Counted from the first letter of the stretch, positions 8,296 through 17,121 are shown. The stretch is DNA of 40,000 nucleotides from Alphaproteobacteria bacterium (GCA_009779745.1 WRDR01000013.1:1-40000); one strand, 5' to 3'. The notes: generated from the sequence alone by a model not told the origin. Program-made: numbers and translations.

Positions 8296-8299
8296 TACT

Positions 8300-8410
8300 T
8301 TATCTTCCTCTTTGCTGGGTTTTGCGCTTATGCAGATTGTCCCGCAGCAGCTGCGCATACTTTGTTGTCTTGTCCTCTTTGTGGGGCGATGTATCCCTGT
8401 TCTTTTTCAT
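8300..8410 (-). CDS. Small basic protein upstream of dcd (36 residues)
   Basis: A 36-residue [16 protein letters not shown] then [20 protein letters not shown], very basic and with one predicted helix. Its TAA ends four bases before the dcd ATG, and the dcd ribosome site lies inside its last codons, so the two would be translationally coupled. AAGGTG lies seven bases before its own ATG. From memory it resembles the short alphaproteobacterial proteins ending in an ALR.NL.RRK.QAR-like motif, but I cannot confirm that without a search. The role is unknown; the basic tail would suit RNA or ribosome contact, which is inference only. Confidence 0.6.
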   Translation of the reverse strand: MKKNRDTSPHKEDKTTKYAQLLRDNLHKRKTQQRGR

Positions 8411-8517
8411 ACTTTACACCTTGCGGTTTTTTGATTAGAGTGCGTGATTGTACAACTATCTTTGTAAAATCATAGCATTTTTTGTCTTTTCCACAAAAAA
8501 ATTATTTAGAGGTAGAG

Positions 8518-9321
8518 ATGCGCACGCTTATTGTTATTCCAGCCCGTTATGGTTCTACTCGATTGCCGGGCAAGCCTCTTGCTGTTATTGCCGGACAAAC
8601 TATGCTGCAGCGTGTGGTTAATATCGCCCAAAAAGTACAAAAAGACGTATCCAATCATGTCTCTGTTGTAGTTGCAACAGATGACGAAAGGATTATGGCT
8701 CATGCAAAGGAACTGGAAGTAGAGGCTGTTATGACTCCGGCTGATTGCGCTACCGGCACGGACAGGGTTAATGCCGCCATAGACGAGTTAAAAGAAACTC
8801 CGGACTTTGTAGTAAATCTGCAAGGAGATGCTCCGCTCACGCCTCCCTCTTTTGTGAGTGCCTTGATAGAGGCGTATCACAAAGACAGTTCCGTTCCTTT
8901 AGTAACTCCTGTAGTTCAGCTTTCTTGGGAAGCTCTTGAGACACTAAGAGAAAACAAGAAGACTACTCCTTTCAGCGGCACTTGCGCTGTTTTTGACCGG
9001 AATACAGGACTGGCTTTTTGGTTTTCCAAGAATATTATTCCGGTTATGCGTAAAAAGCCGGATACTGCTCTATCCCCTGTCTGGAGACACATAGGAATGT
9101 ACGGTTACAGCATTGACCTGCTGCGTAAGTTTTCTTCTCTGCCGGAGGGTGTTTACGAGAAATTAGAAGGACTGGAGCAGCTTAGAGTCATAGAGAACGG
9201 ATTTAAAGTGCGCTGCGTGCCTGTAAGCTATGAGGGGCGTACCGGTATGTCCGGAGTGGACAGCCCGGAGGATATTAAGCGCGCTGAGGCTATTATAACC
9301 AAAGACGGGGAAATGTTTTAG
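8518..9321 (+). CDS. kdsB: 3-deoxy-manno-octulosonate cytidylyltransferase
   Basis: Activates Kdo with CTP to CMP-Kdo for the inner core of lipopolysaccharide, in the cytoplasm. The 267-residue product starts MRTLIVIPARYGSTRLPGKPL, the family nucleotide-binding signature. It has NLQGDAPL as the metal-binding Asp region, RHIGMYGY, and the closing YEKLEGLEQLR...GVDSPEDI block. ATG 8518 follows GAGGTAGAG; the longer frame from 8482 adds an unrelated leader. It is divergent from the short-ORF/dcd/murA operon, and the next gene begins two bases after its stop. Confidence 0.95.
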   Translation: MRTLIVIPARYGSTRLPGKPLAVIAGQTMLQRVVNIAQKVQKDVSNHVSVVVATDDERIMAHAKELEVEAVMTPADCATGTDRVNAAIDELKETPDFVVNLQGDAPLTPPSFVSALIEAYHKDSSVPLVTPVVQLSWEALETLRENKKTTPFSGTCAVFDRNTGLAFWFSKNIIPVMRKKPDTALSPVWRHIGMYGYSIDLLRKFSSLPEGVYEKLEGLEQLRVIENGFKVRCVPVSYEGRTGMSGVDSPEDIKRAEAIITKDGEMF

Positions 9322-9323
9322 AC

Positions 9324-9959
9324 ATGAAAACCACACTTCTAATTGCAAGACACGGCAATACGTTTGCTCCCGGAGCTGTTATAACCAGAGTTGGAGCAAA
9401 AACTGATTTGCCTTTGGTACAAAGCGGCATTGAGCAAGGTTTGCGGTTAGGCTCGTATATGAAGTCCTATAATCTTGTGCCGGATATCGTATACACTTCC
9501 AATTTGATGAGAACAAAGCAGACAGCCTCTTACGCCTTGGAGAGTATGGGCGTTTTCAGACCTGTTCATGAAAACTCTTTGTTTAATGAAGTTGATTACG
9601 GGATTGACGAGAATAAACCTGAAGAGGCTGTGATTGCCAGAATCGGAAAAGCAGCTTTGAAGGCGTGGGACGAAGAGGCAAAAGTTCCGTATGGCTGGAA
9701 TATCAATGTCCGGGAAATTATAAACGGCTGGCTGAAATTCGGCGAGACGGTGCGCGCTGAGCACGAGGGAAAAACTGTTTTAGTCGTAACCAGCAACGGG
9801 ATAGCAAGGTTTGCCCCGTATCTGACCGGAAACTTTGAGGGCTCCAAAAAACAGCATAATATAAAGCTCTCTACCGGTGCTTTGTGTCATTTGGTTAACG
9901 GCTCCGCTTCTAAAGAGTGGGCGATTTTAGGCTGGAATATTAAGCCGTTATCTGATTAA
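9324..9959 (+). CDS. Histidine phosphatase superfamily protein lacking the second His
   Basis: A 211-residue member of the phosphoglycerate-mutase-like clan with the RHG motif at residues 9-11 and the second-Arg region TSNLMRTKQTA. The segment that normally reads VVSHGG, carrying the second catalytic His, reads VVTSNG here, so the usual proton-relay His is absent. The acid block NEVDYG is kept. It may be a family variant with altered chemistry or a non-phosphatase binding protein; I do not assign a substrate. It starts two bases after kdsB, so the two are cotranscribed. A weak intrinsic terminator overlaps its stop codon. Confidence 0.8.
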   Translation: MKTTLLIARHGNTFAPGAVITRVGAKTDLPLVQSGIEQGLRLGSYMKSYNLVPDIVYTSNLMRTKQTASYALESMGVFRPVHENSLFNEVDYGIDENKPEEAVIARIGKAALKAWDEEAKVPYGWNINVREIINGWLKFGETVRAEHEGKTVLVVTSNGIARFAPYLTGNFEGSKKQHNIKLSTGALCHLVNGSASKEWAILGWNIKPLSD

Positions 9960-9980
9960 GATAGTTATCTTTATTTTTTC
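9958..9980 (+). terminator. Weak intrinsic terminator after the phosphatase-like gene
   Basis: AAGATA-GT-TATCTT followed by TATTTTTTC. The stem is short and AT-only and begins in the stop codon, but the T-run and position at the end of the kdsB unit fit a terminator. Confidence 0.45.
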
Positions 9981-10017
9981 ATTGCTTTCATGATGGATTT
10001 TTCCTATATCTTCTATT

Positions 10018-10530
10018 ATGAAAACAAATTTACAGACTAAAAGAGCTAACAGAAAACAGCTGCCTTCACAGTGGCTGCATAATCTGTGCGCGCTTATGGA
10101 AGATCAGGGATTAAACCCTCGAAGGTTGTCGCTGCTTGCAGGGCTTAACTCTACTGCTGTCCGCGACATGCTGGACGGAAGAGCTAAATTCCCCAGATAC
10201 AGCACTATAAAAGCATTGGCCGATGCGCTTGGAACTACGCCGGCTTTGCTGATGGCGGACCCGGAAACTGCCGACAGTATAAACGCCTCCCCTGCTCCGT
10301 TCGGGGAAGATGTTGAGCTTTTAACAGAGATTATCGCCAGACTCCAAGAGATTCTATTGGAAATGGATAAGGGTGTTTCCCCCAGAGAATTTGCAGCTAT
10401 GGCAGCGACTATTTATAAAAACCTTCAGGAAGATGCCGATAAGGCAGCCTCTTCGAAAAAAACTTATTTAAAAGAGATAAAAACACAGATTTATAATTTA
10501 TGCGATTACAATTTTTTAAGAAAAAAATAG
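10018..10530 (+). CDS. XRE-family helix-turn-helix regulator
   Basis: A 170-residue DNA-binding protein with one Cro/C1-type HTH at about 20-80. The recognition region reads NPRRLSLLAGLNSTAVRDMLDGRAKFPRYSTIKALADALG, written here only in part as the landmarks LSLLAG, AVRDML and ALADALGTTP. The C-terminal part is helical and acidic and may be a dimerisation or ligand domain. It is not phage-CI-like in its tail and no phage genes adjoin it. Targets are unknown. It is followed after 32 bases by a small membrane protein that may be its partner. Confidence 0.8.
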   Translation: MKTNLQTKRANRKQLPSQWLHNLCALMEDQGLNPRRLSLLAGLNSTAVRDMLDGRAKFPRYSTIKALADALGTTPALLMADPETADSINASPAPFGEDVELLTEIIARLQEILLEMDKGVSPREFAAMAATIYKNLQEDADKAASSKKTYLKEIKTQIYNLCDYNFLRKK

Positions 10531-10562
10531 TTTCTTTTTAAAAATTTTTTATTAGGCTTGCT

Positions 10563-10949
10563 ATGTTGGAAAATAATGAAGAAAAAATCGTATTACTGGC
10601 TACGGAGTTATTGAAAAATAATGCGCATAGGAGGCAATCCGTATTTCCGAAAAAGAGAGTTGGGAACCTGTCATTAAATATGGTTACTATATTCATGACG
10701 GCGTTTGTAACAACTGCAGTCTGCTACTATGTTGATGCTTACGGACACCATTCCGACAGACCTCTTAACAGATACGAAAAAATAGAAATGCAAGCTCTCA
10801 TTTTTTACGCTTCTAAAATAAAAAACTTAAATGAATCAATGATTCAGTATGAAGTAGAACTGCTTGTAGGAGCCTCTATTGACAAAATGAACGTAAAAGA
10901 CTTTCCCGCCGCAAGGTCTTTTTTACAGGACATTATTAAACCGAATTAA
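10563..10949 (+). CDS. Single-pass membrane protein of unknown function
   Basis: A 128-residue protein with a basic stretch (HRRQ..PKKR, about 22-32). One transmembrane segment follows (about 38-56, LNMVTIFMTAFVTTAVCYY) and then an acidic helical C-terminal domain of about 70 residues. By the positive-inside rule the short N-terminus should be cytoplasmic. I do not recognise the family. The topology, with the XRE regulator directly upstream, is reminiscent of regulator/membrane-partner pairs, but that is inference. Confidence 0.65.
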   Translation: MLENNEEKIVLLATELLKNNAHRRQSVFPKKRVGNLSLNMVTIFMTAFVTTAVCYYVDAYGHHSDRPLNRYEKIEMQALIFYASKIKNLNESMIQYEVELLVGASIDKMNVKDFPAARSFLQDIIKPN

Positions 10950-10950
10950 G

Positions 10951-11041
10951 GGAATTGAAAATATGGAATGTATAATTTTGCTATGTACTTATACAATTTT
11001 ATGTTTATAATTTTCCATTTTCAATTTTCTATTTTCAATTT
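10951..11041. repeat. AT-rich inverted repeat in the spacer before rmuC
   Basis: AATTGAAAATATGGAA (10953-10968) is an imperfect inverted copy of TTCCATTTTCAATT (11013-11026), and the latter is followed by a second partial copy, CTATTTTCAATTT. The same word, as AAATGGAAAATTGAAAA, occurs twice in tandem at 26703-26740, so this is a dispersed simple-sequence family. Confidence 0.5.
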
Positions 11042-11049
11042 CTAGCAAC

Positions 11050-12219
11050 ATGTCCTTCGAATACATCATCTCTTTCATATCAGGGCTGCTTTTAGGCATA
11101 GCCATAGCTGTGTTCTTTTATCGCATCCGATTAAAAGAACTAAGTCAAATGGAGGATAAATTTAAATCTCTGGCTTCCGATGTACTGGAAAAAAGCCAAC
11201 AGAGTTTTCTTTCGCTGGCAGAGACAAAATTAAAACAAACGGAAATATCCAATGCGGCAGCGTTAGACAAAAAGGTTACTGCTATTGATGAACTGGTGAA
11301 GCCGGTCAAAGAGACGCTTACTAAAATGGATAAACAGCTGCAAGAGCTGGAGGTTAAAAGACACGGAGCCTATAAAGAGCTTATGCAGGCGGTTTCTATA
11401 TCTAACGAGACCCAGCAGCAATTACGCTCCGAAACCAGCCAATTGCTGCAAGCTCTAAGGTCTCCCTCTTCCAGAGGTCAGTGGGGCGAGTTACAGCTCA
11501 AAAGAATTCTGGAAATGACCGGCATGAGCGAGTATGCCCAAGATTTTTCTTCTCAGCATTCCTTGCAAACAGATGCTTCCAGTTTACGCCCCGATTATAT
11601 TGTAAGGCTTCCGTCAGAACGCTATATAATCATCGACAGCAAAGTGCCTCTTGCCTCTTATCTTTCAGGCGTGCAGAGCAGCTCTGAGCATGAAAAACAA
11701 GAGGCTCTGATTAAACATGCAAAAGCTGTAAAGGAACATATCAAGACACTAAGTTCTAAATCTTATTCGGAAGCTGTAGAGGGCTCTGCCGATTTCGTAG
11801 TCCTGTTCATTCCCGGAGACCACTTTCTGGCCGCTGCCCTTGATACTGACCCAGAGCTTATGGAATTCAGTACTCAGAGAAAAATCATTCTCGCAACTCC
11901 TATGACGCTCATTGCATTGCTAAGAACTGTCGCCTTGTGCTGGAGGCAGGAAAACCTCAAAGAAAACGCGGAAAAACTGGGAATTCTGGGCGGCGAGCTG
12001 TATAATTCTCTAACCGTTATGACTTCTCATATGGACAGCATGGGTTCGGCTATATCCTCCAGCGTGGAGCATTATAATAAAATGATTGGAAGTTATGAGC
12101 GTAATGTTGTAAATAAAGCCAGAAAACTACAGGAATTCGGAGCGGCTAATATTACTAAAAACATATCTGATACCGTGATGATTGATAAATCGGTAAGAGA
12201 AATTATAACTAAGGATTGA
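11050..12219 (+). CDS. rmuC: DNA recombination protein RmuC
   Basis: A 389-residue protein with an N-terminal membrane anchor (about 4-24), a coiled coil (about 30-130) and the RmuC nuclease-like domain. Landmarks of the domain include SRGQWGELQLKRILE, RPDYIVRLP, the IDSKVPL motif (about 196-202) and TPMTLIALLRTVA. RmuC proteins limit inversion at short inverted repeats; the PD-(D/E)XK-like core is established for the family. Length and domain order are normal. AAGGA in its last codons serves as the ribosome site for def, so the genes are cotranscribed. Confidence 0.93.
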   Translation: MSFEYIISFISGLLLGIAIAVFFYRIRLKELSQMEDKFKSLASDVLEKSQQSFLSLAETKLKQTEISNAAALDKKVTAIDELVKPVKETLTKMDKQLQELEVKRHGAYKELMQAVSISNETQQQLRSETSQLLQALRSPSSRGQWGELQLKRILEMTGMSEYAQDFSSQHSLQTDASSLRPDYIVRLPSERYIIIDSKVPLASYLSGVQSSSEHEKQEALIKHAKAVKEHIKTLSSKSYSEAVEGSADFVVLFIPGDHFLAAALDTDPELMEFSTQRKIILATPMTLIALLRTVALCWRQENLKENAEKLGILGGELYNSLTVMTSHMDSMGSAISSSVEHYNKMIGSYERNVVNKARKLQEFGAANITKNISDTVMIDKSVREIITKD

Positions 12220-12221
12220 AT

Positions 12222-12773
12222 ATGAAAAATAAATTAATCTTGCAGACTATACCTTCGGAAATTCTGCGTCAAAAAGCTCTGCCGATTGAAAAGGTTACCC
12301 CAGAGATTGTTGATATTATATACGATATGGTTGAGTTGATGCGTGAAAACAAAGGCATCGGATTGGCTGCCAACCAAGTAGGTCTTTTGCACCGGATAAT
12401 AATAGTGGATTTAAGCGAAGGGCTTATTAATAACGTGCTGTCTTCAACTGAGAAGCTTACCGGACGGACTGAGTTACTCATGATAAACCCTGAGGTAATT
12501 TGGAAAAATGAAGAAGAGACTTTTACGTATAATGAAGGCTGTCTGTCTGTAACAAAACAGTACGCTGACGTGACGCGCCCTAAAAGCGTTGCTGTGAGAT
12601 ATATAAATCACCTTAGCGAGACACATGAGATTAAGGCCGAATGTCTGTTGAGCCAATGCCTTCAGCATGAAATAGACCATTTGAACGGAATATTATTTAT
12701 TGATTATCTTTCTAAGTTAAAAGCAGGCTTGCTGCTTAAAAAGCTGGAAAAAGAGAGAAAGCTGAGCTTATGA
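12222..12773 (+). CDS. def: Peptide deformylase
   Basis: Iron or zinc hydrolase that removes formyl from nascent N-terminal Met. The 183-residue product has the three family motifs: GIGLAANQ (46-52), EGCLS with metal-ligand Cys107, and QHEIDH with ligands His149 and His153 and catalytic Glu150. ATG 12222 is chosen because AAGGA sits six bases upstream; the upstream TTG at 12216 is less likely. Its TGA overlaps the fmt ATG (ATGA), the classic def-fmt coupling. This pairs deformylation with the formylation enzyme that makes the substrate. Confidence 0.95.
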   Translation: MKNKLILQTIPSEILRQKALPIEKVTPEIVDIIYDMVELMRENKGIGLAANQVGLLHRIIIVDLSEGLINNVLSSTEKLTGRTELLMINPEVIWKNEEETFTYNEGCLSVTKQYADVTRPKSVAVRYINHLSETHEIKAECLLSQCLQHEIDHLNGILFIDYLSKLKAGLLLKKLEKERKLSL

Positions 12774-13711
12774 TTGACAAACTGCGTATAGTTTTTATGG
12801 GTACTCCGGACTTTGCAGCAGCTCCTTTGACAGCAATCAACAATCTTTGCAAAGAAGAAGGACATGAGATTATTGCCGTGTACTGCCAGCCTCCGAAGCC
12901 CGCAGGCAGAGGCTATCAGCTGCAAAAACAGAAAGTTCAGATAATAGCAGAAGAGCTGGGGCTGAAATGCTATACGCCTGTTTCTCTCAAAAATCCCGAA
13001 GAGCAGTCTCAGTTTTCTAATCTTCAAGCAGATGTTGCTGTTGTAGCTGCATACGGTCTGATTTTGCCGAAGGCTGTTTTGGAGGCTCCTAAATACGGCT
13101 GCATAAATATTCACGGCTCTATACTCCCGAAATGGCGGGGAGCCGCTCCTATTCAACGCTCTATTTTGGAAGGCGATACTGAAACCGGCATTACTATTAT
13201 GCAAATGGACGAGGGACTGGATACCGGCGGGATTATAGCAAGCGGCAAGACTCCGATAACAGATACTACGACTGCTAATGAGTTATTTAAGACGCTTTCA
13301 GATATGGGAGCTGAACTTATTACAGAGACGCTCAGAAAATTGTCTAGGGATAAAAAATTAGAAATTACTCCTCAACAGGATATTGGCGCAAGCTATGCAA
13401 AGAAGCTATCCAAAGAAGACGGACGAGTTTCATGGTCTAGTACTGCCGAACATATTTCAAGACAAGTGAGAGCTCTGCCTAATTGTTTTTTTTCGCTTAA
13501 TACTGAAATTATTAAAATTCTCAAAGCTTCTGTTGTATCTCCCGAGTCATCAAAGCCGGAAGGCATTTTATTGTCTGAAGATTTTGTTGTATCGTGCGGT
13601 GAGCACTCTATGATAAAATTAGATACGCTGCAAAGAGCCGGCAAAAAGCCTATGGATGGTACCTCATTGCTGCGCGGGCTTAGGCTTACTATAGGAAGTA
13701 AAATAGAATAG
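12770..13711 (+). CDS. fmt: Methionyl-tRNA formyltransferase
   Basis: Uses 10-formyl-tetrahydrofolate to formylate initiator Met-tRNA. The 313-residue length is normal. It begins with a Rossmann strand RIVFMGTPDFAA. The catalytic block is INIHGSILPKWRGAAPI (Asn/His) with the family Asp in the MDEGLDTG region. The C-terminal OB-like tRNA-binding domain is from about 205. It overlaps def by four bases and is followed seven bases later by truA. Confidence 0.96.
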   Translation: MIDKLRIVFMGTPDFAAAPLTAINNLCKEEGHEIIAVYCQPPKPAGRGYQLQKQKVQIIAEELGLKCYTPVSLKNPEEQSQFSNLQADVAVVAAYGLILPKAVLEAPKYGCINIHGSILPKWRGAAPIQRSILEGDTETGITIMQMDEGLDTGGIIASGKTPITDTTTANELFKTLSDMGAELITETLRKLSRDKKLEITPQQDIGASYAKKLSKEDGRVSWSSTAEHISRQVRALPNCFFSLNTEIIKILKASVVSPESSKPEGILLSEDFVVSCGEHSMIKLDTLQRAGKKPMDGTSLLRGLRLTIGSKIE

Positions 13712-13718
13712 CATACCA

Positions 13719-14459
13719 ATGACCAGATGGAAAATAACCATAGAATATGACGGCACTGATTTTTGCGGCTGGCAGCGGCAGAATGCCGCAAAACCTTCTG
13801 TACAGCAAGTCATAGAGGACGCTGTTACAAGTTTTTCCGCTGAAAACGTAACACTATTTGCCGCAGGACGAACTGACAGAGGAGTCCATGCCAAAGGACA
13901 AGCCGCTCATTTTGATATTGATAAAGATATAGATGAACATACTGTAGAGGAAGCTATTAATTTTTACGTGAGACCTTTCAGAGTCTCTATACTTAGCGCG
14001 GAAAAAGTTACGGAAGATTTTCACGCAAGATTTTCTGCTGTGAAGAGGTGTTACGAGTATCTCATTATAAATAGAAAAGCTCCGTTGACGTATCAAAAGA
14101 ATTATGCTCTGCATGTGCCGTACAATCTTGATGAAAAAATCATGCAGGAAGCGGCAGACATGCTTTTAGGCAATCACGATTTTTCTACTTTCAGAGCAAG
14201 CGGCTGTCAGGCGAAATCTCCTGTAAAAACGCTGGATAGGCTTGATGTAACAAGAGTTGATGATAAAATTTATATATACACGGAAGCCCGCTCTTTTTTA
14301 TATCATCAGGTTCGAAATATGGTAGGAACCTTGTGTATGGCAGGGTCTGAAAAATGGACCCTGTCTCAGTTCGCAGACGCTTTTCATGCGGCGGACAGAA
14401 CCAAAGGAGGAGCGACAGTAGGAGCAGAAGGTCTGTATTTCATAGGAGCTAGGTACTAA
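13719..14459 (+). CDS. truA: tRNA pseudouridine synthase A
   Basis: Isomerises uridines 38-40 in the anticodon arm. The 246-residue protein has ITIEYDGTDFCGWQRQ at the start, the catalytic Asp in AAGRTDRGVHA (about 52), and the FLYHQVRNMVGTL block near the C-terminus. The last base of its TAA is the first base of the next ATG (TAATG), so the pilus-like gene downstream is translationally coupled to this housekeeping gene. Confidence 0.96.
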   Translation: MTRWKITIEYDGTDFCGWQRQNAAKPSVQQVIEDAVTSFSAENVTLFAAGRTDRGVHAKGQAAHFDIDKDIDEHTVEEAINFYVRPFRVSILSAEKVTEDFHARFSAVKRCYEYLIINRKAPLTYQKNYALHVPYNLDEKIMQEAADMLLGNHDFSTFRASGCQAKSPVKTLDRLDVTRVDDKIYIYTEARSFLYHQVRNMVGTLCMAGSEKWTLSQFADAFHAADRTKGGATVGAEGLYFIGARY

Positions 14460-15676
14460 TGCCTATGTTCAAATACAGAGCCGTAGATAAAGACGGCAAA
14501 ATATGGAATGATGTTATTTCTATCGGTGACTCTAACGAGCTCCGCTATCACATTTCCAGTTTGGGATTGCAGCTTATTGAGGCTTCTGAAATATCAAAAA
14601 AAGCCCAGTACGGCAGAGAGTTTTTTGTCAGGAAAATCTCTTTGAAGAGCATACTGTATTTTTGTTCCATGATGAGGCAGCTTCTTGCGTCCGGAATTGA
14701 TTTCGTAAATGCACTGAAGCTGGTTCAGGTAAACGACAAAAGATTTTCCAATATTCTTGTACAGGTGTCTGCTTACATCAACAGCGGAAGAGGCATTTCC
14801 GAATCTTTCAGCACTTTTGACCATGTTCTGCCCAGTGTTTTTCTGTCTATGCTGAAAATAGGCGAGCGCAGCAGCAATATTACTAAGGCTTTTGAGCAGT
14901 TGGAAGTATTGCTAAGAGCACAGATAAATGCAAGAGACAAAATACTCAAAGCTTCTGTTTATCCAAGTTTTATGTTAATAGTATTGCTGGTTGTAATGAG
15001 CTATATGACCGTGTATCTTTTGCCGGTAATAACTGATTTCATATATGACATAGTCCCTTCCTCTTCCGAAGAAAATCTGCCTGTTATGACGCATGTTTTA
15101 CTGCATGTATCCAAGTTCCTGTCCGCATACGGAGGATTGATTTTGCTTTTGATTACAGCTTTGATTTTCTGCACTGCTGTTCTTAGCAAAACCTCTTTAC
15201 AATTCAGAATTCTGAGAGACAAATACATATTAAAAATACCACTTATAGGCAAGGTTCTGTTAAAAACAGAAATTGCTAAACTTGCCAAGTCTATGCAGAT
15301 ACTGCTGGAATATAAGACGGATATTCTGGTAATCTTAGAAGAGCTTAAAAATACAGCCGGCAATAATTTCATTAAAGACAAACTAAACAGCGCAGAAGCA
15401 ATGATAGAAAACGGGCATAATATTTCCGATGCTCTGTCCGAAATTTTTCCCAACGATGCTGTTGCTCTTTTAGTAATCGGTGAGAAATCCGGCTTTATCA
15501 TCAAAAGCCTCGACACCATTTCCGAAAGGTATAATACTCAGGTTGAATTTATGCTGGACAATTTGACCAGCGTTATTAAGCCTTGTTTTATTATAATGTC
15601 CGCTTTATTCCTTCTTTTGATAGTTTTTGCATTTATCGCTCCTATATACTCGATGTCCAACCTCATGAATCTGTAG
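14459..15676 (+). CDS. GspF/PilC-type inner-membrane platform protein
   Basis: Polytopic inner-membrane protein of type II secretion and type IV pilus machines, where the homologue organises the assembly platform and contacts the motor ATPase. The 405-residue length and two repeated helical domains fit (about 55-175 and 260-390). The first has MMRQLLASGIDFVNAL, the second a matching LAKSMQILLEYKTDILVIL. Membrane segments lie near 165-190, 215-240 and 375-400. AGGAG precedes the ATG by ten bases; a second ATG six bases on is possible. No ATPase, secretin, prepilin or prepilin peptidase is in this window, so the rest of the machine must be encoded elsewhere. Confidence 0.88.
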   Translation: MPMFKYRAVDKDGKIWNDVISIGDSNELRYHISSLGLQLIEASEISKKAQYGREFFVRKISLKSILYFCSMMRQLLASGIDFVNALKLVQVNDKRFSNILVQVSAYINSGRGISESFSTFDHVLPSVFLSMLKIGERSSNITKAFEQLEVLLRAQINARDKILKASVYPSFMLIVLLVVMSYMTVYLLPVITDFIYDIVPSSSEENLPVMTHVLLHVSKFLSAYGGLILLLITALIFCTAVLSKTSLQFRILRDKYILKIPLIGKVLLKTEIAKLAKSMQILLEYKTDILVILEELKNTAGNNFIKDKLNSAEAMIENGHNISDALSEIFPNDAVALLVIGEKSGFIIKSLDTISERYNTQVEFMLDNLTSVIKPCFIIMSALFLLLIVFAFIAPIYSMSNLMNL

Positions 15677-15683
15677 GTATTTT

Positions 15684-17114
15684 ATGTATCGTCTTACCAA
15701 ATATGCCTTTGTGTCAAACCTTCTTGATAATGCAAAAAGAGTGCTGCTGACACATTTCCCCGTGCCGTATATAGCTATTGTGCTTAGTGATAACGGTGCT
15801 TTTGTGCTGCACAATATAATAAATGAAGATATTCTTTATATTCCTGCTGCAAAGCCGGACTTTGATAAACTCATACTTGCTTTTGTTAAAAAACATAAAC
15901 ATGCAAAAGTCTCTATTTTAGTTGATACGCAGACGCAGAATTATGTGTTTGAAAAGGTTTATGCCCGTAATCCTATTGATAGAATTAAAATTGCCGGAAA
16001 TCACATAACAAGGCTTTTTGATGCCGGGGTTCCTGCCGGTTGGATAGATACTGATAAACAGTCTATTCTTATTGCCAGTCTTCCAAGCTCTGATCCAGCC
16101 ATAGAGCTCTTGAAACTTCTAAAACCATTTTCACCCGGCATTTATTTACTGCCCTTAGAAGGCGTGAAATTGATGGCTGCGCTGTTTAGTAAAATCAAAT
16201 CTTCACCTACGCCTGATTTTTTCATAATGATCTCTGAACAAAAACACGGCAGTGTCAGGCTCATTGCCACACATAAGGGAAATTTTCTTTCTACCCGTTT
16301 AAGCAAGTCTCATAACGATATAGAAAAAGAGCTTAGATCAAGTCTTACTCAGCTTAATAAATTCGGGCTGAAATCAAGTCAGGACTTGACGCTTTTGCTT
16401 CTTTCAACTCAAAACAATATAGATCTGTCTTTCACTAATAAACTGCATTTAAACGCTGTGCATACGGTCTCGCCGCATATGGCTGCGAAGATGCTTAAAC
16501 TTCCTTTTTCAATTCCGGACGACAGCAGATTTTCAGATACTTTGTTCGGTTTTTTCTTTTTATCTTCCGGAGTGCACGCTTTACCATTAAAGACTCCAGA
16601 GATATGCCATGACTGTTTGCAGCGTAATAAAAGATTTGTCCTCTCATGCCTTAGTCTGCTGGCTATTGTATTTTCTATTGCTATTATTGCCGCTAAATTA
16701 TCTCCTGTTGCAGCATCTGTTTATAGTTCCCATGCTGCCAACGCCTCTCTAAAATACGACACAGATATTATTCTCAATAACCGCTTAGATGATTTGTCTT
16801 TGGATAGAAAGCACCTCTATACTCAAAAAGCCATAGACAGAAAAGCTATTTTCGAGATTCCGGTCTCTTCTCCTTTTCCAGTAATCAATAATATCCATTC
16901 TGCTTTAGACAATATCAAAGTTACCTCTTTTACTTGGGAAACTTCTCAGTCCTTTCATTTTCCGACAAAGTTCAAAGAAACGCTTACCCTTCTTGCCGAT
17001 AATGCTGATGCGGGTTCTCTCAAGAAATTTGCAGCTTCTCTTTCGGACTCTTTGAAAGGATTTTCTTTAAAAACCAATACGCTTTCTCCTATAATTTTTG
17101 AAAAAGTTGAATGA
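15684..17114 (+). CDS. PilM/PilN-like (GspL-like) fusion protein
   Basis: A 476-residue protein that I read as a GspL-type subunit. It has a cytoplasmic actin-like N-terminal region (about 25-300), a single membrane segment at about 318-338 and a periplasmic helical/ferredoxin-like part (about 340-476) like PilN. Sequence similarity is weak, and the call rests on topology and on its place between a GspF-like gene and a PilO/GspM-like gene. GspL or PilM+PilN proteins link the motor ATPase to the periplasmic platform. A Cys-His pair (ICHDC, 307-311) just before the membrane span is odd for the family. AGG lies six bases before the ATG. Confidence 0.6.
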   Translation: MYRLTKYAFVSNLLDNAKRVLLTHFPVPYIAIVLSDNGAFVLHNIINEDILYIPAAKPDFDKLILAFVKKHKHAKVSILVDTQTQNYVFEKVYARNPIDRIKIAGNHITRLFDAGVPAGWIDTDKQSILIASLPSSDPAIELLKLLKPFSPGIYLLPLEGVKLMAALFSKIKSSPTPDFFIMISEQKHGSVRLIATHKGNFLSTRLSKSHNDIEKELRSSLTQLNKFGLKSSQDLTLLLLSTQNNIDLSFTNKLHLNAVHTVSPHMAAKMLKLPFSIPDDSRFSDTLFGFFFLSSGVHALPLKTPEICHDCLQRNKRFVLSCLSLLAIVFSIAIIAAKLSPVAASVYSSHAANASLKYDTDIILNNRLDDLSLDRKHLYTQKAIDRKAIFEIPVSSPFPVINNIHSALDNIKVTSFTWETSQSFHFPTKFKETLTLLADNADAGSLKKFAASLSDSLKGFSLKTNTLSPIIFEKVE

Positions 17115-17121
17115 GCTTTTC

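Noticed and set aside
12704-13204. 166-codon minus-strand ORF opposite fmt
   Set aside because: Shadow of def/fmt coding frames, rich in Ser, Arg and Cys as antisense frames are here.
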